Origin: CAWEQO01 sp963811225
GTDB taxonomy: Bacteria > Chloroflexota > Anaerolineae > Anaerolineales > Anaerolineaceae
Direction: 5' to 3'
Assembly (NCBI GenBank): GCA_963811225.1
Contig: CAWEQO010000015.1
Coordinates: 62,001 to 126,000, forward strand
Length of the DNA: 64,000 nucleotides
Shown one piece after another: positions 7,108-15,817 of the stretch (position 1 is its first letter; every line of letters starts with the position of its first letter). The translations under genes were made by a program, and so were the position numbers. The notes beneath the pieces are model-generated. The model ran no database searches, was not told the DNA's origin, and worked only from the letters and a program-made list of their open reading frames with translations.

Positions 7108-8772
7108 ATGGCGAAACCCGTAATTTTGACCGTGGACGACGAGCCGCAGGTGCTCAATGCAATCGAGCGCGATTTGCGCCGGCATTATCAGGCTGCGTAC
7201 CGGATTATGAAAGCCGGGTCGGGGCAGGAGGCGCTGGATGCAGTCGTCGAGCTGAAGCGTCGCAGCGTCCCGGTGGCGCTGTTCCTGGTCGACCAGCGCA
7301 TGCCCAATATGACCGGAACCGAATTCTTGCGCGAAGCCTTGAAGCATTATCCAAACGCCGAGCGGGTGCTGCTCACCGCCTACGCCGATACGGAAGCCGC
7401 CATTTCGGCCATCAATGACATTGGCCTGGACTTCTACCTGATGAAGCCCTGGCATCCGCCCGAGCAGAACCTGTACCCCGTGCTGGACGATCTGCTCGGC
7501 GATTGGCTCGTCACCGCCGACCTGCCCTACGAGGGCATTCGCGTAGCCGGAACCCTCTGGTCGCCCAGCAGCCACCAGGTTAAGGACTTCCTGGCCCGCA
7601 ATCGCATTCCTTATCAATGGCTGGATATCGAAGCCGACAGTGAAGCGCTGGCTCTGGTGGAGGCGCTGCAGCGAGGTGAGGAACGCCACCTGCCGGTGGT
7701 GTTCTTTCCCGACGGCGCCACCCTGGTCGAGCCGGATTACACCCAACTGGCAGAGAAGGTGGGCATGCGCACCCATGCCGCACAGCCTTTCTACGATTTA
7801 ATCATCGTCGGCGCTGGTCCGGCCGGGTTGGGGGCTGCGGTCTACGGCGCATCTGAAGGACTGCGCACCGCTCTGATCGAGCGCGAGGCCACCGGAGGGC
7901 AGGCCGGCACCAGCTCTCGCATTGAGAACTACCTCGGCTTTCCGAAAGGCATCAGCGGCTGGGACCTTGCCCAGCGCGCCACTGCCCAGGCCACACGCCT
8001 CGGCGCAGAGATCATCACCGCCCAAGAGGTCACAAGCGTGCAGGTCGACGGCCCTTACCGCATCGTCTCCCTGACCGACGACAGCCAGCTTAGCTGCCAT
8101 GCCTTGCTGATCTGCTCGGGCGTGGCCGTGCGCCGCCTAAATGTTCCCGGCACCGAAGACCTGACCGGCGCCGGCATCTATTATGGCGCGGCGGCAAGCG
8201 AGGCGGTGCATTACCGGGATAAGGATGTCTTCATCATCGGTGGGGCAAACTCGGCAGGGCAGGCGGCCATGTTCCTGTCGCGGTACGCCGCCAAAGTCAC
8301 CATCCTGGTGCGCAGCAGCTCGCTGGCTTCGGGAATGTCGGCTTACTTGATCGATCAAATCAAGGGCACGAAGAATATCGAGGCGCTGACCAACGTCGAG
8401 GTGACCGAGGTCGCGGGCAAGCGTAAGCTGGATAAACTCACCTACCACAACTCGGAGACCGGCGAGGATAACACGGTCGCCGCGGATGCCCTGTTCATCT
8501 TCATCGGCGCCGTTCCGCACACCGAGATGATCGCCCAAGTGGTGGACTGCAACTCGGCAGGGTTCGTCCTGACCGGGGCAGACCTGATGCGCGACGGCCG
8601 CCGCCCCGCCGGTTGGACTCTCAAACGTGACCCCTACTACCTTGAAACCAGCGTCCCGGGCGTTTTTGCCGCCGGGGATGTGCGCCAGGGGGCCATTCGC
8701 CGGGTGGCTTCCGCCGTCGGTGAGGGCGCAATCGCCGTTAGCCTGATCCACCAGTACCTGAAGACCGTCTGA
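7108..8772 (+). CDS. response regulator fused to thioredoxin-reductase-like flavoprotein
   Basis: A 554-aa three-part protein. Residues 1-125 form a receiver domain with intact acidic pair D10-D11, phosphoacceptor D62, T90 and K113. Residues about 140-225 resemble a glutaredoxin/thioredoxin-like fold without CxxC. Residues 228-554 are a class II flavin reductase: FAD motif VGAGPAG (234-240), second nucleotide motif IIGGANSAG (377-384) and FAAGDVRQGA near the end. The CxxC that thioredoxin reductases carry between the two motifs is replaced by YYGAAASEA, so it cannot reduce thioredoxin in the usual way; a different electron acceptor is likely. It overlaps the following kinase gene by one base, making that kinase the probable phosphodonor. 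Confidence 0.9.
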   Translation: MAKPVILTVDDEPQVLNAIERDLRRHYQAAYRIMKAGSGQEALDAVVELKRRSVPVALFLVDQRMPNMTGTEFLREALKHYPNAERVLLTAYADTEAAISAINDIGLDFYLMKPWHPPEQNLYPVLDDLLGDWLVTADLPYEGIRVAGTLWSPSSHQVKDFLARNRIPYQWLDIEADSEALALVEALQRGEERHLPVVFFPDGATLVEPDYTQLAEKVGMRTHAAQPFYDLIIVGAGPAGLGAAVYGASEGLRTALIEREATGGQAGTSSRIENYLGFPKGISGWDLAQRATAQATRLGAEIITAQEVTSVQVDGPYRIVSLTDDSQLSCHALLICSGVAVRRLNVPGTEDLTGAGIYYGAAASEAVHYRDKDVFIIGGANSAGQAAMFLSRYAAKVTILVRSSSLASGMSAYLIDQIKGTKNIEALTNVEVTEVAGKRKLDKLTYHNSETGEDNTVAADALFIFIGAVPHTEMIAQVVDCNSAGFVLTGADLMRDGRRPAGWTLKRDPYYLETSVPGVFAAGDVRQGAIRRVASAVGEGAIAVSLIHQYLKTV

Positions 8773-10175
8773 TGGCCGTTTACAATTTTCTCAAACGGGT
8801 TCCGTTATTTGCCGAACTGCCCGAAAAGGACCTGGCAAGGCTGTGCGAAATGGTCGAGGAGGTGGATCTGAAAGCCGGGGATCTGCTCTTTTCGGAGGGC
8901 GACCTGGGCAACCATGCTTATGTGATCCGCAAAGGCGAGGTGGAGGTGCTCAAAGCCTCGCAGCGCCGGGACGTGCTGCTGGCGGTCCGCACCGAGGGCG
9001 AGGTGATTGGCGAGATGGCCCTGCTGGAGGATACTACTCGCACAGCCAGCCTGCGCGCTCGCACCGACGTCACCCTGCTGAAGATCGACAAGTCCCAACT
9101 GGACAACCTGCTGGAAACCAGCTCGTCTGCGGCGCGGGTGCTGTTCTACACGATCCTCCGGCGCTGGCGCGAAACCCATGCCGCCTTGCGTCAAAGCGAG
9201 AAAATGGCCGAGCTGGGCCGCATGACCGCCGGAGTGGCCCACGAGCTCAACAACCCGGCCGCCGCCGCCGGGCGCAGCGCCAGCCAACTGCTGGATTCGA
9301 TCTCCAACCTGATGGCAGCCCAAACCGAGCTAACCGAGCTGCACCTGCAGCCACCTGAAGAAGCTCTGCTGGACTTTCTGAAGGACAGGATCGAGGCCAG
9401 CATCACCAACCCCATCCATCTGGACACCATCACCCGCAGCGACCGGGAGGCCGAGCTGGAGGACTGGTTGAACGACCAGGGCATCCAGGATGCCTGGGAG
9501 CTCTCTCCGGCCCTGACAGGGCTGGACCTGAGCGCCGAAGATCGCAAACGCATCTCGTCCGGCTTTAGTGAGGCCGAGCTTCCGGTCGTGCTGACCTGGG
9601 TGCAGGCCACCTGCGACGTCGAGAATCTGCTGGTGGAGATCCGTGAAGCTGCCGGCCGCATTTCGACCATCGTCCAGGCGCTCAAATCCTATTCCTACCT
9701 CGATCAGGCCCCCGTCCAAGAGGTCGACATCCACGCCGGGCTGGAGAATACCCTGATCATCATGCGCCACAAGCTCAAGCAAGGCATCGAGATCAAGCGT
9801 GAATACGCTCAGGATTTGCCGCACATCCAGGGCCACGGCAGCGAGCTCAACCAGGTATGGACCAACCTGATCGACAACGCCGTCGACGCCATGGATGGCC
9901 AGGGGACGATTACCCTTCGCACCCGGCGTGAGAAGGACTGGGTGGTTGTGGAGATCGAGGACAACGGGCCCGGCATCCCGCCCGAGATCCAGGACAAAAT
10001 CTTCGACCCATTCTTCACTACTAAGCCGCCCGGGCAGGGCACCGGCCTGGGGCTGGACATCAGCTACAACATCATCGTCCACAAGCATCGCGGCGAGATC
10101 AAGGTCCTCTCTAAGCCCGGCCAAACGATCTTCCAGATCAGCTTGCCGGTCAATGCGCAGCTGTCGAACAATTAG
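8772..10175 (+). CDS. cNMP-binding-domain histidine kinase
   Basis: A 467-aa soluble kinase. Residues 10-125 form a cyclic-nucleotide-binding domain with the GEMALLEDTTRTASLRA phosphate-binding cassette. Residues 147-165 contain the H-box AGVAHELNNP with phospho-His 157. A helical insert follows, then the ATPase domain with N-box LIDNAVDAMDG, G1 DNGPGIP, the F-box FFTTKPPGQG and G2 GTGLGL. No membrane segment is present. The ATG overlaps the TGA of the REC-TrxR gene, indicating translational coupling. It probably senses a cyclic nucleotide and phosphorylates the adjacent REC-reductase. The alternative, signal input by redox change, cannot be excluded. Confidence 0.9.
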   Translation: MAVYNFLKRVPLFAELPEKDLARLCEMVEEVDLKAGDLLFSEGDLGNHAYVIRKGEVEVLKASQRRDVLLAVRTEGEVIGEMALLEDTTRTASLRARTDVTLLKIDKSQLDNLLETSSSAARVLFYTILRRWRETHAALRQSEKMAELGRMTAGVAHELNNPAAAAGRSASQLLDSISNLMAAQTELTELHLQPPEEALLDFLKDRIEASITNPIHLDTITRSDREAELEDWLNDQGIQDAWELSPALTGLDLSAEDRKRISSGFSEAELPVVLTWVQATCDVENLLVEIREAAGRISTIVQALKSYSYLDQAPVQEVDIHAGLENTLIIMRHKLKQGIEIKREYAQDLPHIQGHGSELNQVWTNLIDNAVDAMDGQGTITLRTRREKDWVVVEIEDNGPGIPPEIQDKIFDPFFTTKPPGQGTGLGLDISYNIIVHKHRGEIKVLSKPGQTIFQISLPVNAQLSNN

Positions 10176-10185
10176 TATAATGTTT

Positions 10186-10255
10186 AGTAGATGTACAAGG
10201 ATAGAGAGAGCGAGGGGCAGCAGGAACTCGCTCTCTCTATCCTTGTACATCTACT
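10186..10255 (+). terminator. long hairpin after the kinase gene
   Basis: A perfect 29-bp inverted repeat (10186-10214 with 10227-10255) with a 12-nt loop and GA-rich left arm. No T-run follows. It lies between convergent genes and probably separates both transcripts. Confidence 0.65.
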
Positions 10256-10265
10256 CAGTATCGGT

Positions 10266-11693
10266 CTATTCTGATAGGAAGATAAGATACAAATGTGGCA
10301 ACTCGATCAAATCTCCATTGTTGAGTATCTGTGACACTTCCGTTTGCTTACAGTTTAAAAAGATAGGAGTGCTGGAGTGGTCGATGTGCAAAAAGTACCG
10401 TTTTTTCGTTGGTTCAATGGACAAAACTGGCTTAACCTTACTTACAGAAGAAGGGGTTATCTCAAAAACAGAGTCGGGTTTGACGGCTAGTGCTAGCTGT
10501 GAAAGGTGGAAAACCTTCCTTTCCCCGTTCTTATAGTTGCAGAGAATCCTAGGAGACTTCTTCGCTGATCCAGGTTCATTTCCAAGTTTACTCTCGACAG
10601 AAGCAGCTTGCACACTCATCGCTAAGACGGTTGTGTTTTGCGATGTTTCTGAAGTTTCTTTTCGTAAGGAACGGAGGAATTGGTCCAAGAAGGGATCGTT
10701 CTTTTCAGCAAGCCATATAGCCAAAACCATAACCGAGCCTGTAATCGCAATGAGGACGATAAAAATTGGGATTCGACCCAGTACCCACACAACAAGGGGT
10801 TCGAGGGCTGCATACCCAGATTTTTCACTTTTCTGTTGAGCTTGTGTGTATTCTCTTTCTAAAGCCTCGAACACAGCCAAATCGTTTGAAATAATGCTTC
10901 TTTGTGCAGCAAGTTGATCCGGCAGAATAACCCAAAACTCCATTTCTACTAAAAAGGGTTGAGTAATTTTGTTGAAGAAAGGGTCCCCGCTTAGTTCGAT
11001 TAATTTTTTCCGGACCTGAGAATCTCGAGCGAGTTCTGCTGAAGGGCGCAAGAAACTTTCCACGTCAGTTAGGCCTGTTTGCATATCTTGAATGGCCTGA
11101 CTTGACGACTGAATTTTTTCGTAAACTCTGTCCAAAACATGCTTGTCGGTTTTTGCCCCCTGCCTTTTTATTGTCTCCAATTCCTGCAGCTCTGTTGGTA
11201 ATTTCGAAACCTGATCGAGAGTTTGCCATACCCGATCGACAGAAGATAACCCCTGATAAAGCAATTTTAAAGGAATTGCATATTCTGGATATTTATTTGC
11301 TAAGGATGGCCAAAGGAGTTGGTCATTATAAATGTCGGCGACAACGGTTTTTACGCTGTGCAGCATATTGAGACCGAAGAGGGCCTTTAAGTTGTCCGCC
11401 CTACCCGCCAAATCCCCTAAATGCTGCGTAAATTCCGGGTTCTCATTCAGAATTACAGCCATCTGTCTGGCAGCGTCATCGTAAGGGTTTAGAAGCTGTG
11501 CGGAAACGCTCACAAGAACCAGCGATACAAGAACTAATGTCAGGCAAGCCGAAAAAGTGGCAATATTCCGATATCTTAGCGTTGATTTGATCCAATGAGA
11601 GATTGGCGATAAACGATTTTTGAGAGGTCTAAGCTCGTCCCCGATGATCTTACGCGATTGCTTGCGCGCTTGTGGATCTAATAATCCCCACAT
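10266..11693 (-). CDS. unrecognised two-TM membrane protein
   Basis: 475 aa, family not recognised. A basic cytoplasmic start is followed by one hydrophobic helix at about 45-66, a long helical, probably extracytoplasmic region (about 70-295), a second membrane helix (about 305-330) and a cytoplasmic C-terminal domain. The end (LNNGDLIELPHLYLIFLSE) weakly resembles the last strands of an FHA domain. Base use is clearly more AT-rich than the neighbours (many AAA, TTT, ATT codons), which suggests acquisition. The start lies 97 bp from an insertion sequence. No operon partner. Confidence 0.6.
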   Translation of the reverse strand: MWGLLDPQARKQSRKIIGDELRPLKNRLSPISHWIKSTLRYRNIATFSACLTLVLVSLVLVSVSAQLLNPYDDAARQMAVILNENPEFTQHLGDLAGRADNLKALFGLNMLHSVKTVVADIYNDQLLWPSLANKYPEYAIPLKLLYQGLSSVDRVWQTLDQVSKLPTELQELETIKRQGAKTDKHVLDRVYEKIQSSSQAIQDMQTGLTDVESFLRPSAELARDSQVRKKLIELSGDPFFNKITQPFLVEMEFWVILPDQLAAQRSIISNDLAVFEALEREYTQAQQKSEKSGYAALEPLVVWVLGRIPIFIVLIAITGSVMVLAIWLAEKNDPFLDQFLRSLRKETSETSQNTTVLAMSVQAASVESKLGNEPGSAKKSPRILCNYKNGERKVFHLSQLALAVKPDSVFEITPSSVSKVKPVLSIEPTKKRYFLHIDHSSTPIFLNCKQTEVSQILNNGDLIELPHLYLIFLSE

Positions 11694-11781
11694 AAATCCC
11701 TCCCTTATTGATGTTGGGAAATCTTTACCCGTTACTATTGTATAGCTTTTATGAAAAACGATATAGCAAGACTTCTATATT

Positions 11782-11789
11782 GGAAATGA
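11782..11789. repeat. left target-site duplication GGAAATGA
   Basis: Identical to 13251-13258 on the other side of the IS element. Confidence 0.9.
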
Positions 11790-13250
11790 GATACTGTATC
11801 TTTAATTCATGAAGTAGGGGAGGAAAGAAATACCTGATCACCGGTAGAATCAAGGTGACGAAACCAGAGACACCGGAGATCAGGCAATGACTATTGTACC
11901 CATAGGCAAGCTAGTAATACAAGTAGGCGAGGGGAAAAATCGGGAGGAATATCTGCATAGGTTCGTCAGCGGACTTGAAGAGGCGGTGAAGGAAGTGGTG
12001 AAGCGGAGCATTGAGGCGGAACTGGAAGAAGAAGTCACGCGGGCCCTGAAACGGAAGCAGCATGGACGCAGTAAAAAGGTAAGCAGTGCAGAGAAAGGGG
12101 CAGCGATCTGTCAGAAATGTGGCACCCAACAAGTGAGCCAGTTCTGGCGAAACGGGCATTACCGGCGCGGGCTGGATACCAGTTGGGGGCACCTGAGCCT
12201 GGAGATGCCGCAGGTGCGCTGCCGGTGTGGTGGCAGTGTGCAGATCCCCTTTCGGACCCTGAAGAAAGGGCAGCGGATCTGGGATGATTTGGCCTGGGAA
12301 ATGGAAGCGGAGTATGGCTGGGGGCTGAGTTTGCGCTGGATCAAAGCCAAAGAGGATGCCAAACTGGGGGGTTCGTTGGGTTTGCGCACGATCCAGGAGC
12401 GGGTGCAGCAGGCGGGAGCAGGGCGAGAAGAATGGTTGCAACGCCCACTGGACAGCTTTCCGCCAATTGTGGAAGTGGACGGGGTGTGGATTACGCTAAT
12501 GAAGACGACGGAGGAGAAACACAAGGATCGGATAGGCCGGCTGCGGCAGAAAAAAGTGGGGCAGCGCTATGTGATCTTGTTTGCGCGGGGCTGTTGGCCG
12601 ACCACCGGGAAACATAGCCTGCTGACCTGGTTGGTTGCCGAGAAAGAAAGTGAAGAAAGCTGGGGAGACCTGCTGTTTGCAGTCAAACAAATCCAGTTGC
12701 GCACCCCGGGACGCTGGGACTTGCTCATCGCGGATGGCGCGGGCGGGTTGGAAGCGGCGCGCCAAACGAATTGCCCCGACGTTCCGCTGCAACGCTGTAT
12801 TTTCCATAAATTGCGTAATCTCCTGCGCGACCTGGCACTTCCGGAGGGTATGGATCGTCCGAGCGCCAAGGTTTACCGTCAGGCGATCTTGGACGAAGCC
12901 CGTGTGATCTGGCAGGCAGACGGAGAAATCCAGGCCTGGCAGCGCTATCATGCTTTTTGTAAGAAGTGGACGGCCGACCAGCCCAAGCTTGTCCGCACCT
13001 TGCAGCGTGATTTTGAACGTACCCTGGCCTTCTTCCTAGTCCATCAGCAGGCGTTAGAACGTGGCGAAGATTGGTCCTTCACTCACCTGCGCACCACCAG
13101 TCACCTCGAGCGTGAAAACCGCAATTTCCGCAGACGCTTGCGTCAGGCCGTTCTGTTTCAATCGCAAGAGGGCCTTGAAGCCGCCATTTTTCAGAACCAT
13201 TCCCTGCGTGCAACCCTGCCTTCTACTTCATGAACCAAAGATACAGTACC
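11790..13250 (+). mobile_element. complete IS256-family insertion sequence (1461 bp)
   Basis: Terminal inverted repeats of 28 bp begin GATACTGTATCTTT on the left (11790-11817) and read GGTACTGTATCTTT on the complementary strand at the right (13223-13250); they differ at three positions (2, 15 and 16). The single transposase gene ends inside the right repeat. An 8-bp direct repeat GGAAATGA flanks the element exactly (11782-11789 and 13251-13258), as expected for IS256/Mutator transposition. Perfect duplication and near-perfect ends indicate recent insertion. Confidence 0.92.
11887..13233 (+). CDS. Mutator/IS256-type transposase
   Basis: 448 aa, intact. The DDE catalytic residues can be placed: first Asp in VEVDGVWI (about 195-202), second in LIADGAGGLEAA (about 280), the family C/H motif RCIFHKLRNL, and the Glu in TSHLERENRNFRRRLRQ near the C-terminus. 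The N-terminal half has a helical DNA-binding region and a Cys pair pattern (CQKCG, CRCG) that may bind zinc. The gene fills nearly the whole IS, and its stop codon TGA (13231-13233) is part of the right inverted repeat. Confidence 0.9.
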   Translation: MTIVPIGKLVIQVGEGKNREEYLHRFVSGLEEAVKEVVKRSIEAELEEEVTRALKRKQHGRSKKVSSAEKGAAICQKCGTQQVSQFWRNGHYRRGLDTSWGHLSLEMPQVRCRCGGSVQIPFRTLKKGQRIWDDLAWEMEAEYGWGLSLRWIKAKEDAKLGGSLGLRTIQERVQQAGAGREEWLQRPLDSFPPIVEVDGVWITLMKTTEEKHKDRIGRLRQKKVGQRYVILFARGCWPTTGKHSLLTWLVAEKESEESWGDLLFAVKQIQLRTPGRWDLLIADGAGGLEAARQTNCPDVPLQRCIFHKLRNLLRDLALPEGMDRPSAKVYRQAILDEARVIWQADGEIQAWQRYHAFCKKWTADQPKLVRTLQRDFERTLAFFLVHQQALERGEDWSFTHLRTTSHLERENRNFRRRLRQAVLFQSQEGLEAAIFQNHSLRATLPSTS

Positions 13251-13258
13251 GGAAATGA
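13251..13258. repeat. right target-site duplication GGAAATGA
   Basis: Identical to 11782-11789; the two copies flank the inverted repeats with no gap. Confidence 0.9.
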
Positions 13259-13353
13259 TGAAGGCACACGAGGGGCAATCGTCACTGCTCTCCATTCTCT
13301 GCTCTCTAATCTCTTATAATACAATCACTATTTGACTAAGGGAGGAATTTACC

Positions 13354-14358
13354 ATGGAATACCGTTCATTAGGGCGGACCGGTGTGATGGTCTCGCCGTT
13401 GTGCCTGGGGACGATGAACTTCGGCGACCCTACCAGCGAGCAAGACTCCATCGCTATCATCGATCACGCGCTCGATTCTGGCATCAACTTTGTCGACACT
13501 GCCAACGTCTACAACGGCGGCGAAAGCGAGCGCATCGTCGGCAAGGCGCTCAAGGCCAACGGCAAACGTGACCAGATCGTTCTGGCGACCAAGGTCTACA
13601 ATCAGGTTGGCACCGGCCCCAACGAGCGCGGCGTATCCCGCTACCACATCCTTAAGGCCTGCGAGGACTCGCTGCGGCGCCTGCAGACCGATCACATCGA
13701 CCTGTACCAGCTGCATCGTCCCTCGCTGAGCGTGCCACAGGACGAGACCCTGCGCGCTCTCGACGATCTGGTGCAGTCCGGCAAGGTGGTCTATATCGGC
13801 ACCTCCACCTTCCCGGCCTGGATGATTATGGAAGGGCTGGCAATCAGCGAGAAGTACAGCCTGGCCCGCTACGTCAGCGAGCAGCCACCCTACAACCTGC
13901 TCGACCGCCGCGTGGAAAACGAGCTAATCCCACTGGCACAGAAGTATGGGATGGCGATTCTGCCCTGGTCGCCGCTGGCGGGCGGCATCCTGACCGGGCG
14001 CTACGCCTCAAAGACCAGCGTGCCCGAGGGCTCGCGCCGCTCGCGCTGGGGTGAAGTCTTCGATGAGCGTTTTACCAGGCGCGGCTTTGAAGTCGCAGAA
14101 AAGCTGGATGAGATGGCTGAGGAGCGCGGTCTCACCTCCGCTCAGTTAGCTCTGCTGTGGGTCAAAGACCAGCCCGGCGTCACCGCCCCCATCATTGGAC
14201 CGCGCACCATGGATCATCTGGTCTCGTTCTTGCCGCTGCTCGAAATGCAGTTGAAACCTGAGGATGAGGAGCAGTTCGATCAACTGGTGCACCCAGGCAA
14301 TGCCGTCGCAGATTTCTATAACAGCAACGATTGGATGAAGGCCCGTATCACCGGTTGA
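13354..14358 (+). CDS. aldo/keto reductase
   Basis: 334 aa, the usual length for AKR family members of the YhdN/Tas type. Visible features: M-E-Y-R-S-L-G-R-T-G-V-M-V-S-P at the start, catalytic D-T-A-N-V-Y with Tyr near 50, the Lys in VLATKVY, the DLYQLHRP strand with His, and NADPH-binding SPLAGGILTGRY. It should reduce aldehydes or ketones with NADPH; the substrate is unknown. GGGAGG precedes the ATG and a TATAAT box lies at 13315-13320 without a clear -35. It sits just right of the IS element and is transcribed alone. Confidence 0.9.
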   Translation: MEYRSLGRTGVMVSPLCLGTMNFGDPTSEQDSIAIIDHALDSGINFVDTANVYNGGESERIVGKALKANGKRDQIVLATKVYNQVGTGPNERGVSRYHILKACEDSLRRLQTDHIDLYQLHRPSLSVPQDETLRALDDLVQSGKVVYIGTSTFPAWMIMEGLAISEKYSLARYVSEQPPYNLLDRRVENELIPLAQKYGMAILPWSPLAGGILTGRYASKTSVPEGSRRSRWGEVFDERFTRRGFEVAEKLDEMAEERGLTSAQLALLWVKDQPGVTAPIIGPRTMDHLVSFLPLLEMQLKPEDEEQFDQLVHPGNAVADFYNSNDWMKARITG

Positions 14359-14480
14359 CCCGCTGCCCCATCGCCCGGACAGCGAATCACGGACTCCTTC
14401 CCGTGGCGCTGCAGCGCGCCCCCATGCCGTGCAAGCGCGGATTGAAGGTTCACAGCCCGCGCAGGTTCAATTTAAAAGCT

Positions 14481-15509
14481 CTAGGTGTGGAATTCCTGAT
14501 GGTCGGCGTATTCGGACGCCCGGCTCGGTGGCAGGTTGCGCCGCACTTCTTCGATCTCATCCAGGTTCTTGCCGGCCTGCGCTCCCACGCGCCTGGCCCA
14601 CTGCGCCATCCGGCCGACACCCTCTTCTAAGGAAACCGGGTCCCAATCTCCAAACACGCGGCGGGCCTTGGCGTGCGAGCTGAAGGCGTGCTCGACCTGG
14701 TTGCGCGTCGCCAGATGGACGATGTTGGGCTCTACCCCCATCGCATCCGCCACGATGTAGGCCAGGTAGTTGACCGAGTAGGGGGTATCGGCCCCAACGT
14801 TGAAGGTCTGGTTGTAGGCCTCGAGCGTCTGGATCGAGCGGGCAATGATCGGCGCGACGTCGCTGATATAAGAAAAAGCCCGCGACTGCCGCCCGTCACC
14901 GAAGACCGTCATCGGCTGGCCCTGCATGATCTGGTTCATAAAGACGCCGATCACGTTACGGTTGCGGCCGCCAATGGTCTGGCGCTCGCCGTAGACGTTG
15001 TGCAGGCGGAAGATGATGGAGTTCAGACCATACCTGTCATGGGCGGCCTTCAGCTCCATCTCGACAGAGTACTTGCCGATCCCGCATGGATCCTCCGGCA
15101 TCGGCGTCATATCTTCGGTCATCGGCAGCTGTCCACGCCCGTAGACAGCAATGGAAGAGGTGAAGACGAAGCACTTGACGGCGTTGTTGACGGCGGCGTC
15201 GATCAGATTGAGCGAGCCGACCAGGTCGTTTTGATCGTTGGAGCGTTTGGTGGAGCGGCTCGAGCCCTCGGCAGTGCAGGCCGCCAGGTGGAAAATGTGA
15301 TCGAAGGAATAATGCTCGAACAGCTCGTCGATCAACGCACGGTTGAGCATCGAGCCGTCCACGAAATCAACCCCCTCCGGCACGTTGTCTGGATTTCCCC
15401 CACTCAGGTCATCCAATATGACGACTTGATAACCTTGCTTGTGTAACTCCTCGGCAACGTGCGAGCCGATAAACCCGGCTCCGCCGGTGACGAGAACATT
15501 TTCACTCAT
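14481..15509 (-). CDS. NAD-dependent epimerase/dehydratase (extended SDR), catalytic Tyr changed to Cys
   Basis: 342 aa from the ATG at 15509 (GGGGCG upstream); a longer start at 15584 is unlikely. The Rossmann motif TGGAGFIGSHVAEEL, the substrate Ser in FTSSIAVYG, and H-N-V-Y-G-E-R-Q with the FGDGRQSRAFSYI region all fit sugar-nucleotide epimerases related to UDP-glucose 4-epimerase. The YxxxK motif, normally PYGIxKY in this subgroup, reads PCGIGKY, so the catalytic Tyr is a Cys. It therefore may be inactive or altered, or carry a sequencing error. A consensus promoter lies about 200 bp upstream. Confidence 0.85.
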   Translation of the reverse strand: MSENVLVTGGAGFIGSHVAEELHKQGYQVVILDDLSGGNPDNVPEGVDFVDGSMLNRALIDELFEHYSFDHIFHLAACTAEGSSRSTKRSNDQNDLVGSLNLIDAAVNNAVKCFVFTSSIAVYGRGQLPMTEDMTPMPEDPCGIGKYSVEMELKAAHDRYGLNSIIFRLHNVYGERQTIGGRNRNVIGVFMNQIMQGQPMTVFGDGRQSRAFSYISDVAPIIARSIQTLEAYNQTFNVGADTPYSVNYLAYIVADAMGVEPNIVHLATRNQVEHAFSSHAKARRVFGDWDPVSLEEGVGRMAQWARRVGAQAGKNLDEIEEVRRNLPPSRASEYADHQEFHT

Positions 15510-15712
15510 AATCGCCCCTTGAATGTTCTTTCTAAACAGCCCTGGCGCAGGCGCGATACCATAGAACCGCCTGAGCAGCTGCATATTGGATGGAAACTGT
15601 GATGCTGGTCGTAGAACGGCGCTGCTGTATCATCAATGACCGGCAGCGAGTCGTGCGTTGGATCGTGGTTGCGCCCCCTGCGATTTTTTATCGATCCTTC
15701 CCGTATAGATTC

Positions 15713-15741
15713 ATTGTAGCAATCTTTACAAATGGTGTCAA
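15713..15741 (-). promoter_or_regulatory. promoter of the epimerase gene
   Basis: On the minus strand: TTGACA (15741-15736), 17-bp spacer, TACAAT (15718-15713). Predicted leader about 195 nt. Confidence 0.7.
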
Positions 15742-15789
15742 CAATAGGCGGCCCGCGCCCGCCAGGACCAGGGCTGCGGATTGTTGACA
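15736..15789. repeat. inverted repeat spanning both divergent -35 boxes
   Basis: TGTCAACAAT (15736-15745) and ATTGTTGACA (15780-15789) are perfect reverse complements, 34 bp apart, and contain the -35 boxes of the two divergent promoters. Confidence 0.6.
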
Positions 15790-15811
15790 ATTCTTCTCAA
15801 ACTCCTATAAT
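15784..15811 (+). promoter_or_regulatory. promoter of the BNR gene, leaderless
   Basis: TTGACA (15784-15789), 16-bp spacer, TATAAT (15806-15811). The ATG at 15818 is six bases after the -10 box, so transcription should begin at or next to the start codon. No Shine-Dalgarno site is present. Confidence 0.75.
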
Positions 15812-15817
15812 ATTCAT

